Made by a program: the position numbers and the translations under genes. From the NCBI GenBank assembly GCA_030035585.1, contig CM057462.1:63212734-63276733 (forward strand): a stretch of DNA of 64,000 nt. The letters are read 5' to 3'. Origin of the DNA: Dugong dugon. Its lineage: Eukaryota; Chordata; Mammalia; Sirenia; Dugongidae. The notes under the pieces were generated by a model. It worked only from the letters and a program-made list of their open reading frames with translations, searched no databases and was not told the origin of the DNA. Every line of letters starts with the position of its first letter. The stretch's first letter is position 1. This document shows positions 41,825 to 52,280 of the stretch, piece after piece.

Positions 41825-42065
41825 GTCTTAGATCACAGGATCCGGAAGCAGGTTCTGAGAGGAGGATCTGATGATCCATCAGTGTGCAAGTGATTTATTA
41901 AGGAAGTGCTCCCAGAGGAAACCAGCAAGGGAATGGGGAAAACAGGGCAAGGGAGAGGAGAAAGCTGACGGAGGGTGTGATTTCTGGCAAAGTCCTGCAG
42001 GGGGTGGCTTCAGCCTGATCCTACAGGGGAGCTCTGGAGTGGAAGTTACACTTCAGAGTCACACG
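41825..42065 (-). repeat. ancient LTR-like repeat, third copy
   Basis: 'GGAAGCAGGTTCTGAGAGG', 'CAGTGTGCAAGTGATTTATTAAGG', 'AAGTGCTCCCAGAGG' parallel the loci at 10676 and 21583. Family unnamed. Confidence 0.45.
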
Positions 42066-42131
42066 ACCTGAGTCACACTGCAGATGCAGGGAATTAGAAG
42101 CAAAGCACTCTCCCCCACCCCTGCCCTGGTT

Positions 42132-42180
42132 TCCTCATTCATTCATTCATTTACTCATTCACTCACGTATTTATTCAACA
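42132..42180. repeat. (CATT)n microsatellite
   Basis: ATTCATTCATTCATTTACTC and related units. Confidence 0.85.
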
Positions 42181-42184
42181 TATG

Positions 42185-42405
42185 TTAATTGTCACACTTT
42201 GTTATTTATTGAGTGTTTACTATCTGCCAAGCACTGTCCTGAGAACTTTATATATTTTATTACATTGAAAACTCACAACGATCCAGTGATATAGGTACTA
42301 TTATTAGCTCCATTCTTCAAGATGAGGAAGTAGAGAACGAGAGAGGTTAAGTAAGTGATTTGCAACTCAGACTTCAGAGCCAGTGGGCTGTTGACTCTGA
42401 GAGAA
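42185..42405 (-). repeat. MIR, minus, near full length
   Basis: 'TTATTTATTGAGTGTTTACTATC', 'GCCAAGCACTGTCCTGAG', 'GATGAGGAAGTAGAGAACGAG' and 'GAGGTTAAGTAAGTGATTTG' fit reversed MIR. Confidence 0.85.
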
Positions 42406-42424
42406 GAGGTATGGAGACTATATA

Positions 42425-42502
42425 CATCTCATATATAGGGAGTATATATACACATACATATGTATGTGTATGTACATATATATGTACATAAGTTATATAA
42501 AA
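42425..42502. repeat. (TA/TG)-rich simple repeat with palindromes
   Basis: TATATACACATACATATG and TATGTGTATGTACATATA alternate purine and pyrimidine and form imperfect palindromes; likely an expanded and mutated dinucleotide. Confidence 0.8.
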
Positions 42503-42682
42503 CACAAAAAAACCCACTGCCATCGAGTCGATTCCAACTCATGAAAACCCCATAGGGTTTCCAAAATCTCTATGGAAGCAGACTGCCACATCTTTCTTCC
42601 AAAGAGTGGCTGATGGTTTTGAACCACCGACCTTTCGGTTAGCAGTCAAGTTCCTTAACCACTGTGCCACCAGGGCTCCTAT
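42503..42682 (-). mobile_element. AfroSINE, minus
   Basis: 'CACTGCCATCGAGTCGATTCC', 'CATAGGGTTTCCAAAATC', 'GGAAGCAGACTGCCACATC' and the reversed head 'GTGCCACCAGGGCTCC'. Confidence 0.93.
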
Positions 42683-42687
42683 GTATA

Positions 42688-43648
42688 TATTTGTTGTTCT
42701 TATCAGGTGCCGTCTGATTGGTTCCAACTCATAGCAACCCTATGTACAACAGAACAAGACGTTGCTGGGTCCTGTGCCATCCTCACAATCGTTGCTATGT
42801 TTGAGCCCATTGTTGCAGCCACTGCGTCAACCCATCTTGTTGAGGGTCTTCCTCTTTTCTGATGACTCTCTACTTTACCAAGCATGATGTCTTTCTCCAG
42901 GGACTGGTCCCTCCTGATAACATATCCAAAGTACATGAGACAAAATTTCACCATCCTAGCTTCTAAGCAGTATTTTGGCTGTACTTCCCCCAAGACAGAT
43001 TTGTTCATTCCTCTGGCAGTCGACGGTGTATTCAATATTCTTTGTCAACACCATAATTCAAAGGTGTCAATTCTTCTTCATTCTTCCTTATTCATTGTCC
43101 AGCTTTCGCATGCATATGAGGTGATTGAAAACACCATGGCTTGGCTCAGGCGCACCTTAGCCCTCAAGGTGACTTCTTTGCTTTTTAATACTTTAAAGAG
43201 GTCTTTTGCAGTAGAATTGCCCAATGCAATACATCATTTGATTTCTTGACTGCTGCTTCCATGGACATTGATTGTGGATCCAAGTAAAATGAAATCCTTG
43301 ACAACTTCAATCTTTTCTCTGTTTATCATGATGTTGCTTACCGGTCCAGTTGTGAGGATTTTTGTTTCCTTATGTTCAGGTGTAACCCATACTGAAGGCT
43401 GTGGTCTTTGGTCTTTGTCAATAAGTACTTCAAGTCCTCTTCACTTTCAGCAAGCAAGGTTGTGTCATCTGCATAACGCAGCTTCTTAATGAGTCTTCCT
43501 CCAATCCTGATACTGAATTCTTCTTCATGTAGTCCAGCTTCTTGGATTATTTGCTCAGCATACAGATTGAGTAAGTATGGTGAAAAGATACAACCCTGAT
43601 GCACACCTTTCCTGCTTTTAAATCACACAATATCCCCTTATTCTGTCT
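42688..43648 (-). mobile_element. RTE LINE 3' part (copy C), minus
   Basis: 5'-truncated RTE of about 960 bases. On the minus strand it encodes the end of the reverse transcriptase, with an intact catalytic YADD (43464-43475) in the context RYADDTTLLAESEEDL, and the C-terminal tail KRGRPSTRWVDAVAA. Frame is lost between the two open segments (43338-43604 and 42703-43035), so the protein is dead. AfroSINEs of the same strand abut it at both ends. Confidence 0.93.
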
Positions 43649-43650
43649 GA

Positions 43651-43882
43651 ATGAAAACAAAACCAGTTGCCATTGAGTCAATTCTGGCTCATGATGACCC
43701 CACATGTTTCAGAGTAGAACTGTGCTCCATGGGATTTTCAATGGCTTTAATCTTTACAGAAGTAGATCCCCAGCCTTTCCTCTATGTTGCGTTGGGTGGA
43801 TTTGAACTGCCAACCTTTCGGTTAGTAGTCAAGAGCAAACCTTGCCACCTAGGAAAGTACTGTATGTGCATATAGGACTCCT
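43651..43882 (-). mobile_element. AfroSINE, minus
   Basis: 'AACCAGTTGCCATTGAGTC', 'GATTTTCAATGGCTTTAATC', 'CAGAAGTAGATCCCCAGCC', 'GCCAACCTTTCGGTTAGTAG' and the reversed head end GGACTCC. The A-box part of the head is scrambled or replaced by about 25 unrelated bases. Confidence 0.88.
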
Positions 43883-43884
43883 AT

Positions 43885-44700
43885 TTTTTCCCTAAATCCC
43901 AGGCCTATTCAAATATTTGAGACAGCCTAGCTAATACTACCACACCAAATAAGCCCAAAGTCATTTACACTGTAACAGCAAATAAAACAATTTTAGTCAT
44001 GGTCCCATAGAATTTCAGAGTTGGAGGGAGCTAAGAGATCTCCTGACACAACACTTGCATTTAACAAATGAGGCAAGTGAGGCCAGGAGAGGAATCATCT
44101 CGTCTGATGTCACTCAGCAGGTGAGGGGAGAGCTGCAGCGGCTGGGGCTGGCCCGAGTTGCAGCAAGGACCATGTTCCCAGGGCTCACCGCGGTCTGCTG
44201 TCTCCATGGAGTGCTCAGGGAAGCCACTCACTGTGGAGTTTACTTAAAAACAACAGAGAAACATCATTGAAGAGGATCAATTCCTGGCCATGCATTCAGA
44301 ACTAGACACTTAGAGATTCCCTGCAGAGTCCTTGCTAACGGTGCCCATCAGTGACTGAGGGACAGCTGGTGCCACCAGGCCTGGAGGGGGCAGGACCCTG
44401 CTTCAGGAGCCAGGATACCATCAGCGTGATACTGGATTTTGCCAGCTCTGTTGAGCTTCTGCCCCAGTTCTGGAACTTCTGCCTCCATCAGTCCTTAGTT
44501 CCAAGGTCGACCTCTATCTCTAAGCCTTTTGCCTCAGTTTTCTTTTGTACCAAGAATTTCTTGGCTGTCCTTCTCTAGGGATTCTTGCTAACTAACTTTG
44601 ATGACCTTCCAAAGTCAGCCTGTGATTGATGTTCAAAGGTGACAGTTGGGCTACAAGTCTAGCACCACGAGCTTCTCAGAGACCCTTGGTGTCAGGTTGG
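43885..44700. other. mostly unique DNA
   Basis: 43985-44110 has 'TTCAGAGTTGGAGGGAGC' and 'ACAAATGAGGCAAGTGAGGCC', a weak reverse MIR3-like match. The rest shows no family or exon. Confidence 0.35.
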
Positions 44701-44701
44701 A

Positions 44702-45106
44702 TGTCTTAGTTATCTAGCGCTGCTATAACAGATATACCACAAGTGATAATTTTAACAAACAGAAGTTTATTTTCTCACAGTTGAGAGGCTGGACGTCTGA
44801 ATTCAGGTGCCGGCTCTAAGGGAAAGCTTTCTGTCTCTGTTGGCTCTAGAGGAAGGTCCTTTTGAGCGTCTATTCCTTGGCAATCTTCATGTGGCACGGC
44901 GTCTCTTTCCTCATCTCTGCTTCCCTGTTTCATTAATCTCTTTTATAACTCGAAAGAGATTGACTTAAGACACACCCTACACTAACATTGTCTCATTAAC
45001 ATGACAAAGAAAACCCATTCCCAAATGGAATTATAGCCACAGGTACAGGGATTAATTAGGATTTACAACACAGTTTTGGAGGACACAATTCAAAACCTCC
45101 ATAACA
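44702..45106 (-). mobile_element. ERVL/MaLR-type LTR, minus
   Basis: TGTCTTAGTTATCTAGCG at the left and AAAACCTCCATAACA at the right give TG..CA ends. The sense strand matches the solo LTR at 30879-31381 ('GCAGC.CTAGATAACTAAGACA', 'ATAAA..TCTGTT'). The flanks TTGGA and ATGGG are not a clean duplication, so it is older or rearranged. Confidence 0.8.
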
Positions 45107-45234
45107 ATGGGTGTCCAGGAGCTACCTGGATGCTGTTCTTGTGTCACAGTTAAAAGAAAGGTATGTGAAGCTTAAACACAGCCTTCAGTGCATGGCTGTG
45201 GGTGAGGTCGGGACTGGAAGTCAGAAGTGGTTGC

Positions 45235-45485
45235 CAGTTCTAGCTTAATAAAAGTCGGCTGTGTGACCTAGGGAAAATTCCTGCCCCTGTCAGTTAAAGT
45301 CTCACCAGAGGTGCATCAGAAGAAAGGCCTGGCAATTGACGTCCAAAAATCAGCCATTTAAAACCCTATGGAGCACAGTTCTACTCTGACACACGTGGGA
45401 TCAGTGTGAGTTAGAATCGACTTGATGGCAACTGGTTTGGTTTTTTGGTTCCGGGGTGTCTATCTGCATAATGAGTGGGATGGGC
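45235..45485 (+). repeat. MIR, plus, split by AfroSINE
   Basis: 'GGCTGTGTGACCTAGGGAAAATTCC' before the insert and 'GTGTCTATCTGCATAATGAGTGGG' after it continue one MIR core. Confidence 0.7.
45297..45453 (+). mobile_element. AfroSINE, plus, head missing
   Basis: Starts inside the B-box side (GTCTCACCAGAGGTGCATC), then 'GAAAGGCCTGGCAATTGACGTCC', 'AATCAGCCATTTAAAACCC', 'GAGTTAGAATCGACTTGATGGC' and the tail GGTTTGGTTTTTTGG. 5'-truncated before the A box. Confidence 0.9.
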
Positions 45486-46544
45486 AAAGATACTTTCAAG
45501 TGCAGACTTCTTTGGGTCTCTGGACTGAAGAAAGGGCCTGAGTTCTGTATTCTCTGTACCCTCTTTCATGTGTCCATCTTAGAAAAAGGGGCCATCGCCA
45601 CACCCTGGAAAGGAGAACGCTAATCAGAGGCTGTCACAGGAGAGAGCAGAGTACTGGAGATGTGTTCTTTCCCAACTTCTGAGTATCCAAAGTGGTTGGG
45701 ATGAGTTAGCATTTCGTAGCTGTTTGGAGCTCACAGCATGTTGGGCAGAGGGGCTTGTCAGACACTAGGGAGCATCCTGCCAGCCTCTGCCTTAGAGTAG
45801 CCACTCCCCCACCATGGGACCCAGAGAGGGACAAGAAAACTCTCTTTGTTACGGGCAGACAGTGCAAAGCCTTGTTGCTATAGCAGCAAGAGCCATTTCC
45901 TTCAGCTCCGATCTGTGGCAGCAGCTCAGCTGGGCCTGGGCTCAGGCCCCGGGGAGCCGGGAGCAGAGGTCAGCCTTGTATGTTGGGGGGGGGGGGCTGA
46001 GGCACTGAGACCCCAGCAAAGCACCAGCAGATGAATAAGGAGCTGGCAGTCACTGAGGCTGCCTTCCTGTCACATCCAAAGCTGAGCTGCGGGGCAGCCA
46101 GGGGCTGAAGCTTGGGGCTAGCACTCAGGAACCCAGCTGCTGAAACAGGGCTTCCCTGATGCTTAAACCTTTCATAGCCAGATGTCATAGGGGCCTGGCC
46201 TTGAGGGGGGTTCAGAGCCCCAGAGGAAGTGGTGGAGAGGGAGGAGAGGGCTGGGAAGAGGAAGGAAGAGAAAAACTGCCCTGGACGTATCAGGATTTGA
46301 AATATTGATGAAACCAAAGAGTTCTGAAACTTCCAAACTTTTAAAAAGAAGGAGCCCATCCTGCCGGCTATCTCTTTCCTTTTTCTGTTGGGCACTGTGG
46401 GGAGTGGGCTGTGGTGGGGAAGGTTGGAAGGACTAAGGGTAGATTCTAGGACTTCCAGAAACTGAGATCTGCTGAGTATGAGGCAAGAGACCCAGTGTCT
46501 GGCTTTTTCCTTGCAGGGAACAGAGAGGTATTCTATGCTCTGAA
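45486..46544. other. unique DNA with a G run
   Basis: No recognisable repeat apart from an uninterrupted run of about 11 G near 45984-45995. The 141-codon minus frame (45970-46395) has no domain. Confidence 0.35.
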
Positions 46545-46743
46545 GTCACAGGTGGGATTCAATCTCAGTTCTGCCAGTTACTGTTTGTATGTACCCAAGA
46601 TGCTTGCCTCTCTAAGCCTCAGTTTCCTCATCTGTAAAATGGGAATACTAATACTTTTTTCAGAATGTTTTTGAGAATATTAAATGAGATAATGTGTACA
46701 AAATGCTAGGGGCAGTATTGACCCATAAGAGCTACCCAATAAA
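46545..46743 (+). repeat. MIR, plus
   Basis: 'GGATTCAATCTCAGTTCTGCC', 'CTAAGCCTCAGTTTCCTCATC', 'TATTAAATGAGATAATGTG' and 'CAATAAATGATGATTA' form a well-preserved MIR. Confidence 0.9.
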
Positions 46744-47079
46744 TGATGATTAATCAGTGGTAAAATTCTTGCCTTCCATGTGGGAGACTCAGGTTTGATT
46801 CCTGGCCAATGCACCTCATGTGCAGCCACCACCTGCCTCTCAGTGGAGGCTTGCATGCTGTTATGATGCTCAACAGGCTTCAGTGGAGCTTCCAGACTAA
46901 GAAAGACAAGGGAGAAAGGCCTGGCAATCTACTTCCTAAAATCAGCCAGTGAAGACCCTGTGGATTACAACAGGCTGATCTGTAGCCAGTCATGGATGGC
47001 ACAGCATGGGCAGGATTTTGTTCTGTTGTGCATGGGTTCGCCATGAGTTAAGGACCCCCTTGACGGCAGCTAACAACAA
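46744..47079 (+). mobile_element. tRNA-Gly(GCC)-headed SINE, plus
   Basis: The head (46752-46812) reads like tRNA-Gly: CAGTGGTAAAATTCTTGCC (GCC anticodon triplet at 46771-46773), GGGAGACTCAGGTTTGATTCC (B box) and GGCCAATGCA (3' acceptor side). The body matches the RTE 5' untranslated region without the 'CCACC..GTATTTCA' insert, and the end (GGGTTCGCCATGAGTTAAGG, TTGACGGCAGCTAACAACAAG) matches the RTE 3' terminus. Clearest copy of this chimeric family in the window. Confidence 0.88.
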
Positions 47080-47253
47080 GAACCGAAAGGTTGGAGGTTT
47101 GAGTCTACCCAGAGGCATCTTGGAAGAAAGACCTAGCAATCTACCTCCAAAATAGGGTTTATAGCCACTGAAAACCCTATGGAACACAGTTCTACTCTGA
47201 CACACATGGGGTCACCATGACTCAGAATCGACTTGATGGCAACTTTTTTTTTC
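47080..47253 (+). mobile_element. AfroSINE, plus, head truncated
   Basis: Starts ACCGAAAGGTTGGAGGTTTG at the B-box side and joins directly to the (CAA) end of the previous SINE. The body includes 'CAGAATCGACTTGATGGC' and ends in a T run (47242-47250). Confidence 0.9.
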
Positions 47254-47389
47254 AATAGTATTATTATTATTATGTTGATCCAGATAAAATGGTCATTTTT
47301 GTAAGTCAGAAATGGCTAAATATCAGTAATTTTATCTTGTTCAGTCTAATATCAATGGGAGTGGTGATTCCCTTCATCTGGGTGGGGCT

Positions 47390-47620
47390 GTGGTGTAGGG
47401 CTGAGAGCACAGGCTTTTGAGCCAGACCGTTTTAGTTCCAATCCCAGTTCTACAAATTGCTCCCCAGCTAACCTTGGGCAAGTAACTTGTCCATACATCT
47501 GTGAAGCAGGGGTGTGAAAGTGTTGTGTGGATTTCATGAACTAATGTAGGTGAAGTACTTAGAAGAATGCCTGGCACAGAGCCAGTGCTAAACAAATGTT
47601 TGTTAAATGAATCAGTGTGG
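47390..47620 (+). repeat. MIR, plus, full length
   Basis: 'GGCTGAGAGCACAGGCTTTTGAG', 'CCAATCCCAGTTCTACAAATTGC', 'CCTTGGGCAAGTAACTTG', 'GAATGCCTGGCACAGAGCC' and 'AACAAATGTTTGTTAAATG' are all present. Confidence 0.92.
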
Positions 47621-47940
47621 TCAGCTGGAGGGGACAATTATTACTCCCACGTACAGGAGAGGAAAAAGGATTTGCCCAAGTGGTCTAGCTCCAAGTCCAG
47701 TGAACGCACTTGCCCTTGCTCCAGCTGCCTATACTCCGTGCCTTCCTGTCCTGGCCTACCCAGTCCATCCCTCCACTCTGATGGTGGTCCATCTGTCTGT
47801 CCAGCCAGCCAGCCACTCCTTAGCTATTAATTCTTCCATGTACCTATCTATCTGTTTCCCTCCATCCTTCTCTCCCTTCCTTATGAAATGAACTTCTGTT
47901 GGATGCTTGAATTTGGTTGAATTGATCTAGGAACTCAGAA
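47621..47940. other. unique DNA with (CCAG)/(TCTG) patches
   Basis: Short simple repeats (CCAGCCAGCCAGCC near 47800) only; no family or exon. Confidence 0.4.
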
Positions 47941-47944
47941 ATTA

Positions 47945-48105
47945 TTTTTTAAAGTCAGGTTTATTTTGAAGTATACCTCGAATTGTAAATTATATTGTAA
48001 TTCACTCTTTTAAATTCACCCTTTTAAAGATACAGTCATGAATTGTGACAATTTCATATAGTTGGGCACCTCGGCCACAATAGCAGTCTCGCTGTTCCTC
48101 AAATA
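47945..48105 (-). repeat. old L1 3' segment, minus
   Basis: 'TATTTTGAAGTATACCTCG', 'TTTTAAATTCACCCTTTTAAAG' and 'TAGTTGGGCACCTCGGCCACAAT' resemble reversed old L1 3' sequence. Confidence 0.5.
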
Positions 48106-48490
48106 TGCTAGACCCATTTTCATCTTGGGACCTTTACGCTTGCTCTTTCTTTGTCTGAGATTCTTACTTATCTGCTTCCCTCTTATCATTACAGTCTTAG
48201 CTCAAACGCCACTCCTTTAGGAAGGCCTTCCCTGACCCTCTGCCGTAACACAGGCCTGCCAGGCCCCCTCTAGGCGGTTATTCCTAGTTTATCTTCTTCA
48301 TAGCACTTCTTGGTGCCTAAAATCTTCATAGCACTTCTTGGTGCCTAAAATGATCTTTTTACTTATGTGTTTATTTTCTGTTTCCCTCCGCTATAGTGCA
48401 GAGATTATGTCCATGCTGTGTACCCCCATGACGAGATCGACATCTTTGGTATACAATAGTTGCTCATTAAGTGTTTGCTGACTAACTTCT
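48106..48490 (+). repeat. L2 3' region, plus, with 28-base tandem duplication
   Basis: 'GTCTTAGCTCAAACGCCACTCC', 'GAAGGCCTTCCCTGACCC', 'AGCACTTCTTGGTGCC' and 'GTTGCTCATTAAGTGTTTGC' follow L2. A perfect 28-base tandem duplication lies at 48295-48322 and 48323-48350. Confidence 0.85.
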
Positions 48491-48898
48491 TCCAGTTCTA
48501 TGATCCTGTGAGTCTAAGTGAGAGCCTCTCTTTAACACATTCTTTAACAAACTGAACAAGCTTCTTGAAAGAGCTGTTGTTTTACCCCTGTTGAGTCCGC
48601 TACCTGAACTGTCATGCACTCCTCACCTGACCACTTTGGCCATCATCACTTTGCTGTGGTAAAGGCCATTGATGTCCTCCTTAAGACAAGTCCAGCCTCA
48701 CTCCTGACATTACTGGCAACAGAGCAGGTGCCTTTGCTGCTAGTGATTACTCCTTTTCTTTTGAACTATCCCCTTGGCTTCACAGACATTGGATATGACT
48801 GGTTCTCCTCCCATCTGTCTGTCTGTTCCTTTTTACTGGCCTTCTTTCATGGAGTACTGATTTTTTCTCCTTATGCTTAAATCTTAGTGCTCCCTAGG

Positions 48899-51800
48899 GG
48901 ACTCATCTGTCAGTTTGTCATACTGTGCTGGGTTGTGTGTTGCTGTGATGCTGGAAGCTATGCCACCAGTATTTCAAATACAAGGAGAGTCATCCATGGT
49001 AGACAGGTTTCAGCGAAGCTTCCAGATTAAGACAGACTAGGAAGAAGGACCTGGCGGTATACTTCTAAAAACATTAGCCAGTGAAAAACTTATGAATAGC
49101 AGTGGAACATTGTCTGATATAGGGCCAGAAGATGAACCCTCCATGTTGGAGGCACTCAAAATACGGCTGAGGAAGAGCTGCCTCCTCAAAATAGAGTTGA
49201 CCTTAATCACATGGATGGAGTCAAGCTTTCAGGCCCTTCATTTGCTGATGTGGCATGACTCAAAATGAGAAGAAACAGCTGCTAACATCCATTAATAATC
49301 AGAACTTGGAATGTACGAAGTATGAATCTAGGAAACTTGGAAGTGGTCAAAACTGAAATGGAATGCACAAAGATCGATCTTCTGGGCATTAGTGAGATGC
49401 AATGGGCTAGTATTGGCCATTTTGAACAGGACAGTCATATGGTCTACTATGTTAAGAATGACAAATTGAAGAGGAATGGTATCACTTGCATCATTAAAAA
49501 GAACATTTCAAGATCTAGCCTGAAGTACACAACACTGTCGGTGATAGGATAATCACTGACAAGGAAGACCAGTTGACACGACTATTATTCAAATTTACCC
49601 TCCAACTGCTAAGGACAAAGATGAGGAAATTGAAGATTTTTATGAACTTCTGCAGTCTGAAATTGATCAAACATGCAATCAAGATGCATTGATAATTACT
49701 GGTGATTGGAATGCAAAGGTTGGAAACGAAGAAGGATCGGTAAAAATACGACCTTGGTGACAGAAACAATGAGGGAGATCGGATGATAGAATTTTGCAAG
49801 ACCAACAACTTATTCATTGCAAATACCTTTTTTCAACAACGTAAATGGCGGCTATATGGGATACACAGGAATCAAATTGACTACATCTGTGGAAAGAGAC
49901 AATAGAGAAGCTCAATATCATGAGTCAGAACAAGGCCAGGGGCTGACAGCGGAATGGACCATCAATTGCGCTTTTGCAAGTTCAAGTTGAAGCTGAAGAA
50001 AATGAAAACAAGTCCACGAAAGCCAAAGTATGACATTGAGTATATCCCACCTGAATTTAGAGACCATCTCAAGAATAGATTTGATGCATTGAACACTAAT
50101 GACGGAAGATCAGAGGAGTCGTGGGATGACATCAAAGACATCATACATAAAGAAGGCAAAAGGTCATTAAAAAGATGGGAAAGAAAGAAAAGACCAAAGT
50201 GGATGTCAGAAGAGACTCTGAAACTTACTCTTGAAAGTAGAGTAGCTAAAGAGAATGGAAGAAATGATGAACTAAAAGAGCTGAACAGAAGATTTCAAAG
50301 GGTGGCTTGAGAAGACAAAGTGAAGTATTATAATGAAATGTGCAAAGAACTGGAGTTAGAAAACCAAACGGGAAGAACACGCTCGGCATTTCTTAAGCTG
50401 AAAGAACTGAAGAAAAAAATTCAAGTCTTGAGTTGCAGTATTGAAGGATTCCGTGGGCAAAATATTGAATGACACAGGAAGCATCAAAAGAAGATGGAAA
50501 GAATATACAGAGTCACTTTACCAAAAAGAATTGGTCAGTATTCAAAGATTTCAGGAGGTAGCACACGATCAAGAACCTATGGTATTAAAGGAAGAAGTCC
50601 ACGCTGCACTGAAGGCATTGGTGAGAAACAAGGCTCCAGGAATTGACAGGATACCAACAGAGATGTTTCAACAATTGATACAGTGGTGGAAGTGTTCACT
50701 TGTCTATGCCAAGAAATTTGGAAGAAAGCTACCTGGCCAACCAACTAGATGAGATCCATATTTGAGTCCATTCCAAACAAGAAAGGTGATCCAATAGAAT
50801 GTGGAAATTATCCAACAATAATATTACACACAAGTAAAGTTTTGCTGAAGATACTTCAAAAATGGTTGCAGCAGTACATCAACAGGGAACTGGCAGGAAT
50901 TAAAGCCGGATTCAGAATAGGATGTGGAATGAGGGATATCACTGCTGACGTGAGATGGATCTTGGCTGAAAGCAGAGAATACCAGAAAGATGTTTACCTG
51001 TGTGTTTATTGACATTGCAAAGGCATTCGTCCGTATGGATCATAACAAATTATGGATAATATTGTGAAGAATTGGAATTTTGAGAACTGTGTTCATGAGA
51101 AACTGATATATAGACCAAGAGGCAGTTGTTCAAACAGAACAAAGAGATACTACGTGGTTTCAAAACAGGAGAAGTGTGTGTCAAGGTTGTATCCTTTCAC
51201 CATACTTACTGAATCTGTATGTTGAGCAAATAAACTGAGAAGCTGGACTCCATGAACAAGAACATGGCATCAGGACTGGAGGAAGACTCATTAACCACCT
51301 GCGATATGCAGAGGACACAACCTTGCTTGCTGAAAGCAAAGAGGACTCGAAACACTTACTGATGAAGATCAAAGACCACGGCCTGCAGTATGGATTGCAT
51401 CTCAACATGAAACAAAAATCCTCACAACTGGACCAATAAGCAACATCATGATAAATGGAGAAAAGATTGAAGTTGTCAAGGATTTCATTTTATTTAGATC
51501 CACAATCAATGTCCATGGAAGCAGCAGTCAAGAAACCAAAGGATTCTATGCATTGGGCAAATCTGCTGCAAAAGACCTCTTTAAAGTATTAAAAAGCAAA
51601 GATGTCACTTTGAGGGCTAAGGTACAACGGCCCCCAGCCTTGGTATTTTCGATCACTTCATATGCGTGAGAAAGCTGGATGATGAACAAGGAAGACCTTA
51701 GAAGAACTGATGCCTTTGAATTATTGTATTGGCGAAAAATATTGAATATACCATGGACTGCCAGAAGAATGAATGTATCTGTCTTGGAAGAAGTACAGCC

Positions 51801-52085
51801 AGAATGCTCCTTAGAAGGGAGGATGGCAAGACTTCATCTCATGCACTTTGGACATGTTATTAGGAGGGACCATCTTCGGACAAGGACATTATGCTTGGTA
51901 AAGCAGAGGATCAGTGAAAGAGAGGAAGACCCTCAACGAGATGGATTAACACAGTGGCTGCAACAATGGGCTCAAGCATAGCAATGACTGTGAGGGTGGT
52001 GCAGGATAGGGTAGTGTTTCGTTCTGTTGTATGTACGATTGCTATGAGTTGGAACCGACTCTATAGCACCTAACAACAGCAACAT
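48899..52085 (+). mobile_element. RTE LINE copy A, near full length, plus
   Basis: About 3.19 kb, running from the 5' end ACTCATCTGTCAGTTTG to the 3' terminus CCTAACAACAGCAAC. RTE elements encode one main protein with an apurinic-like endonuclease and a reverse transcriptase that copies at the nicked target. CTAGG occurs at 48894-48898 and 52086-52090, a possible short duplication. It lies within an L2. The length matches complete RTE elements, but the frame is broken many times. Confidence 0.93.
49291..51981 (+). pseudogene. RTE endonuclease-reverse transcriptase, broken (copy A)
   Basis: The endonuclease starts near 49291 (RTWNVRSM), with LLGISEMQW (glutamate of the active site), GDWNAKV at 49701-49723 and NQIDYI at 49870-49888. 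A basic linker follows (49954-50307), ending in TGA at 50308-50310 in a position where the protein should continue. Reverse transcriptase pieces cover 50441-51330, with the catalytic box changed from YADD to YAED (51305-51316). The C-terminal tail is at 51679-51981. Stops and frameshifts between all open segments make it inactive. Confidence 0.92.
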
Positions 52086-52280
52086 CTAGGATCTGAAGCT
52101 TTCACTGAATGAGGAAGAGTGACCAGGAAGTCAGAAGATAATGGAAAAGAGAGAGGGCAATATAGCCAAATGGCAAGAATCTCAAAGGAGCTGGGGGTTT
52201 TATAAAAAGGTAGGGGAGAAACAAGGATGCCCAAATTCATATTTCTAGCCCAGGCTGCCCCCTGAAATTTAGACTCATAT

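Noticed and set aside
42425..42502. Regularly spaced repeat array such as a CRISPR-like locus
   Set aside because: It is a mutated TA/TG microsatellite; no repeat-spacer structure exists anywhere in the window, and this is a vertebrate genome.
46752..46812. Possible tRNA-Gly gene
   Set aside because: The head has stem-breaking mutations, lacks a complete 5' acceptor strand and runs straight into an RTE-like body. It is a SINE head.
49322..51981. RTE copy A as an active LINE gene
   Set aside because: Stops, frameshifts and a YAED active site.
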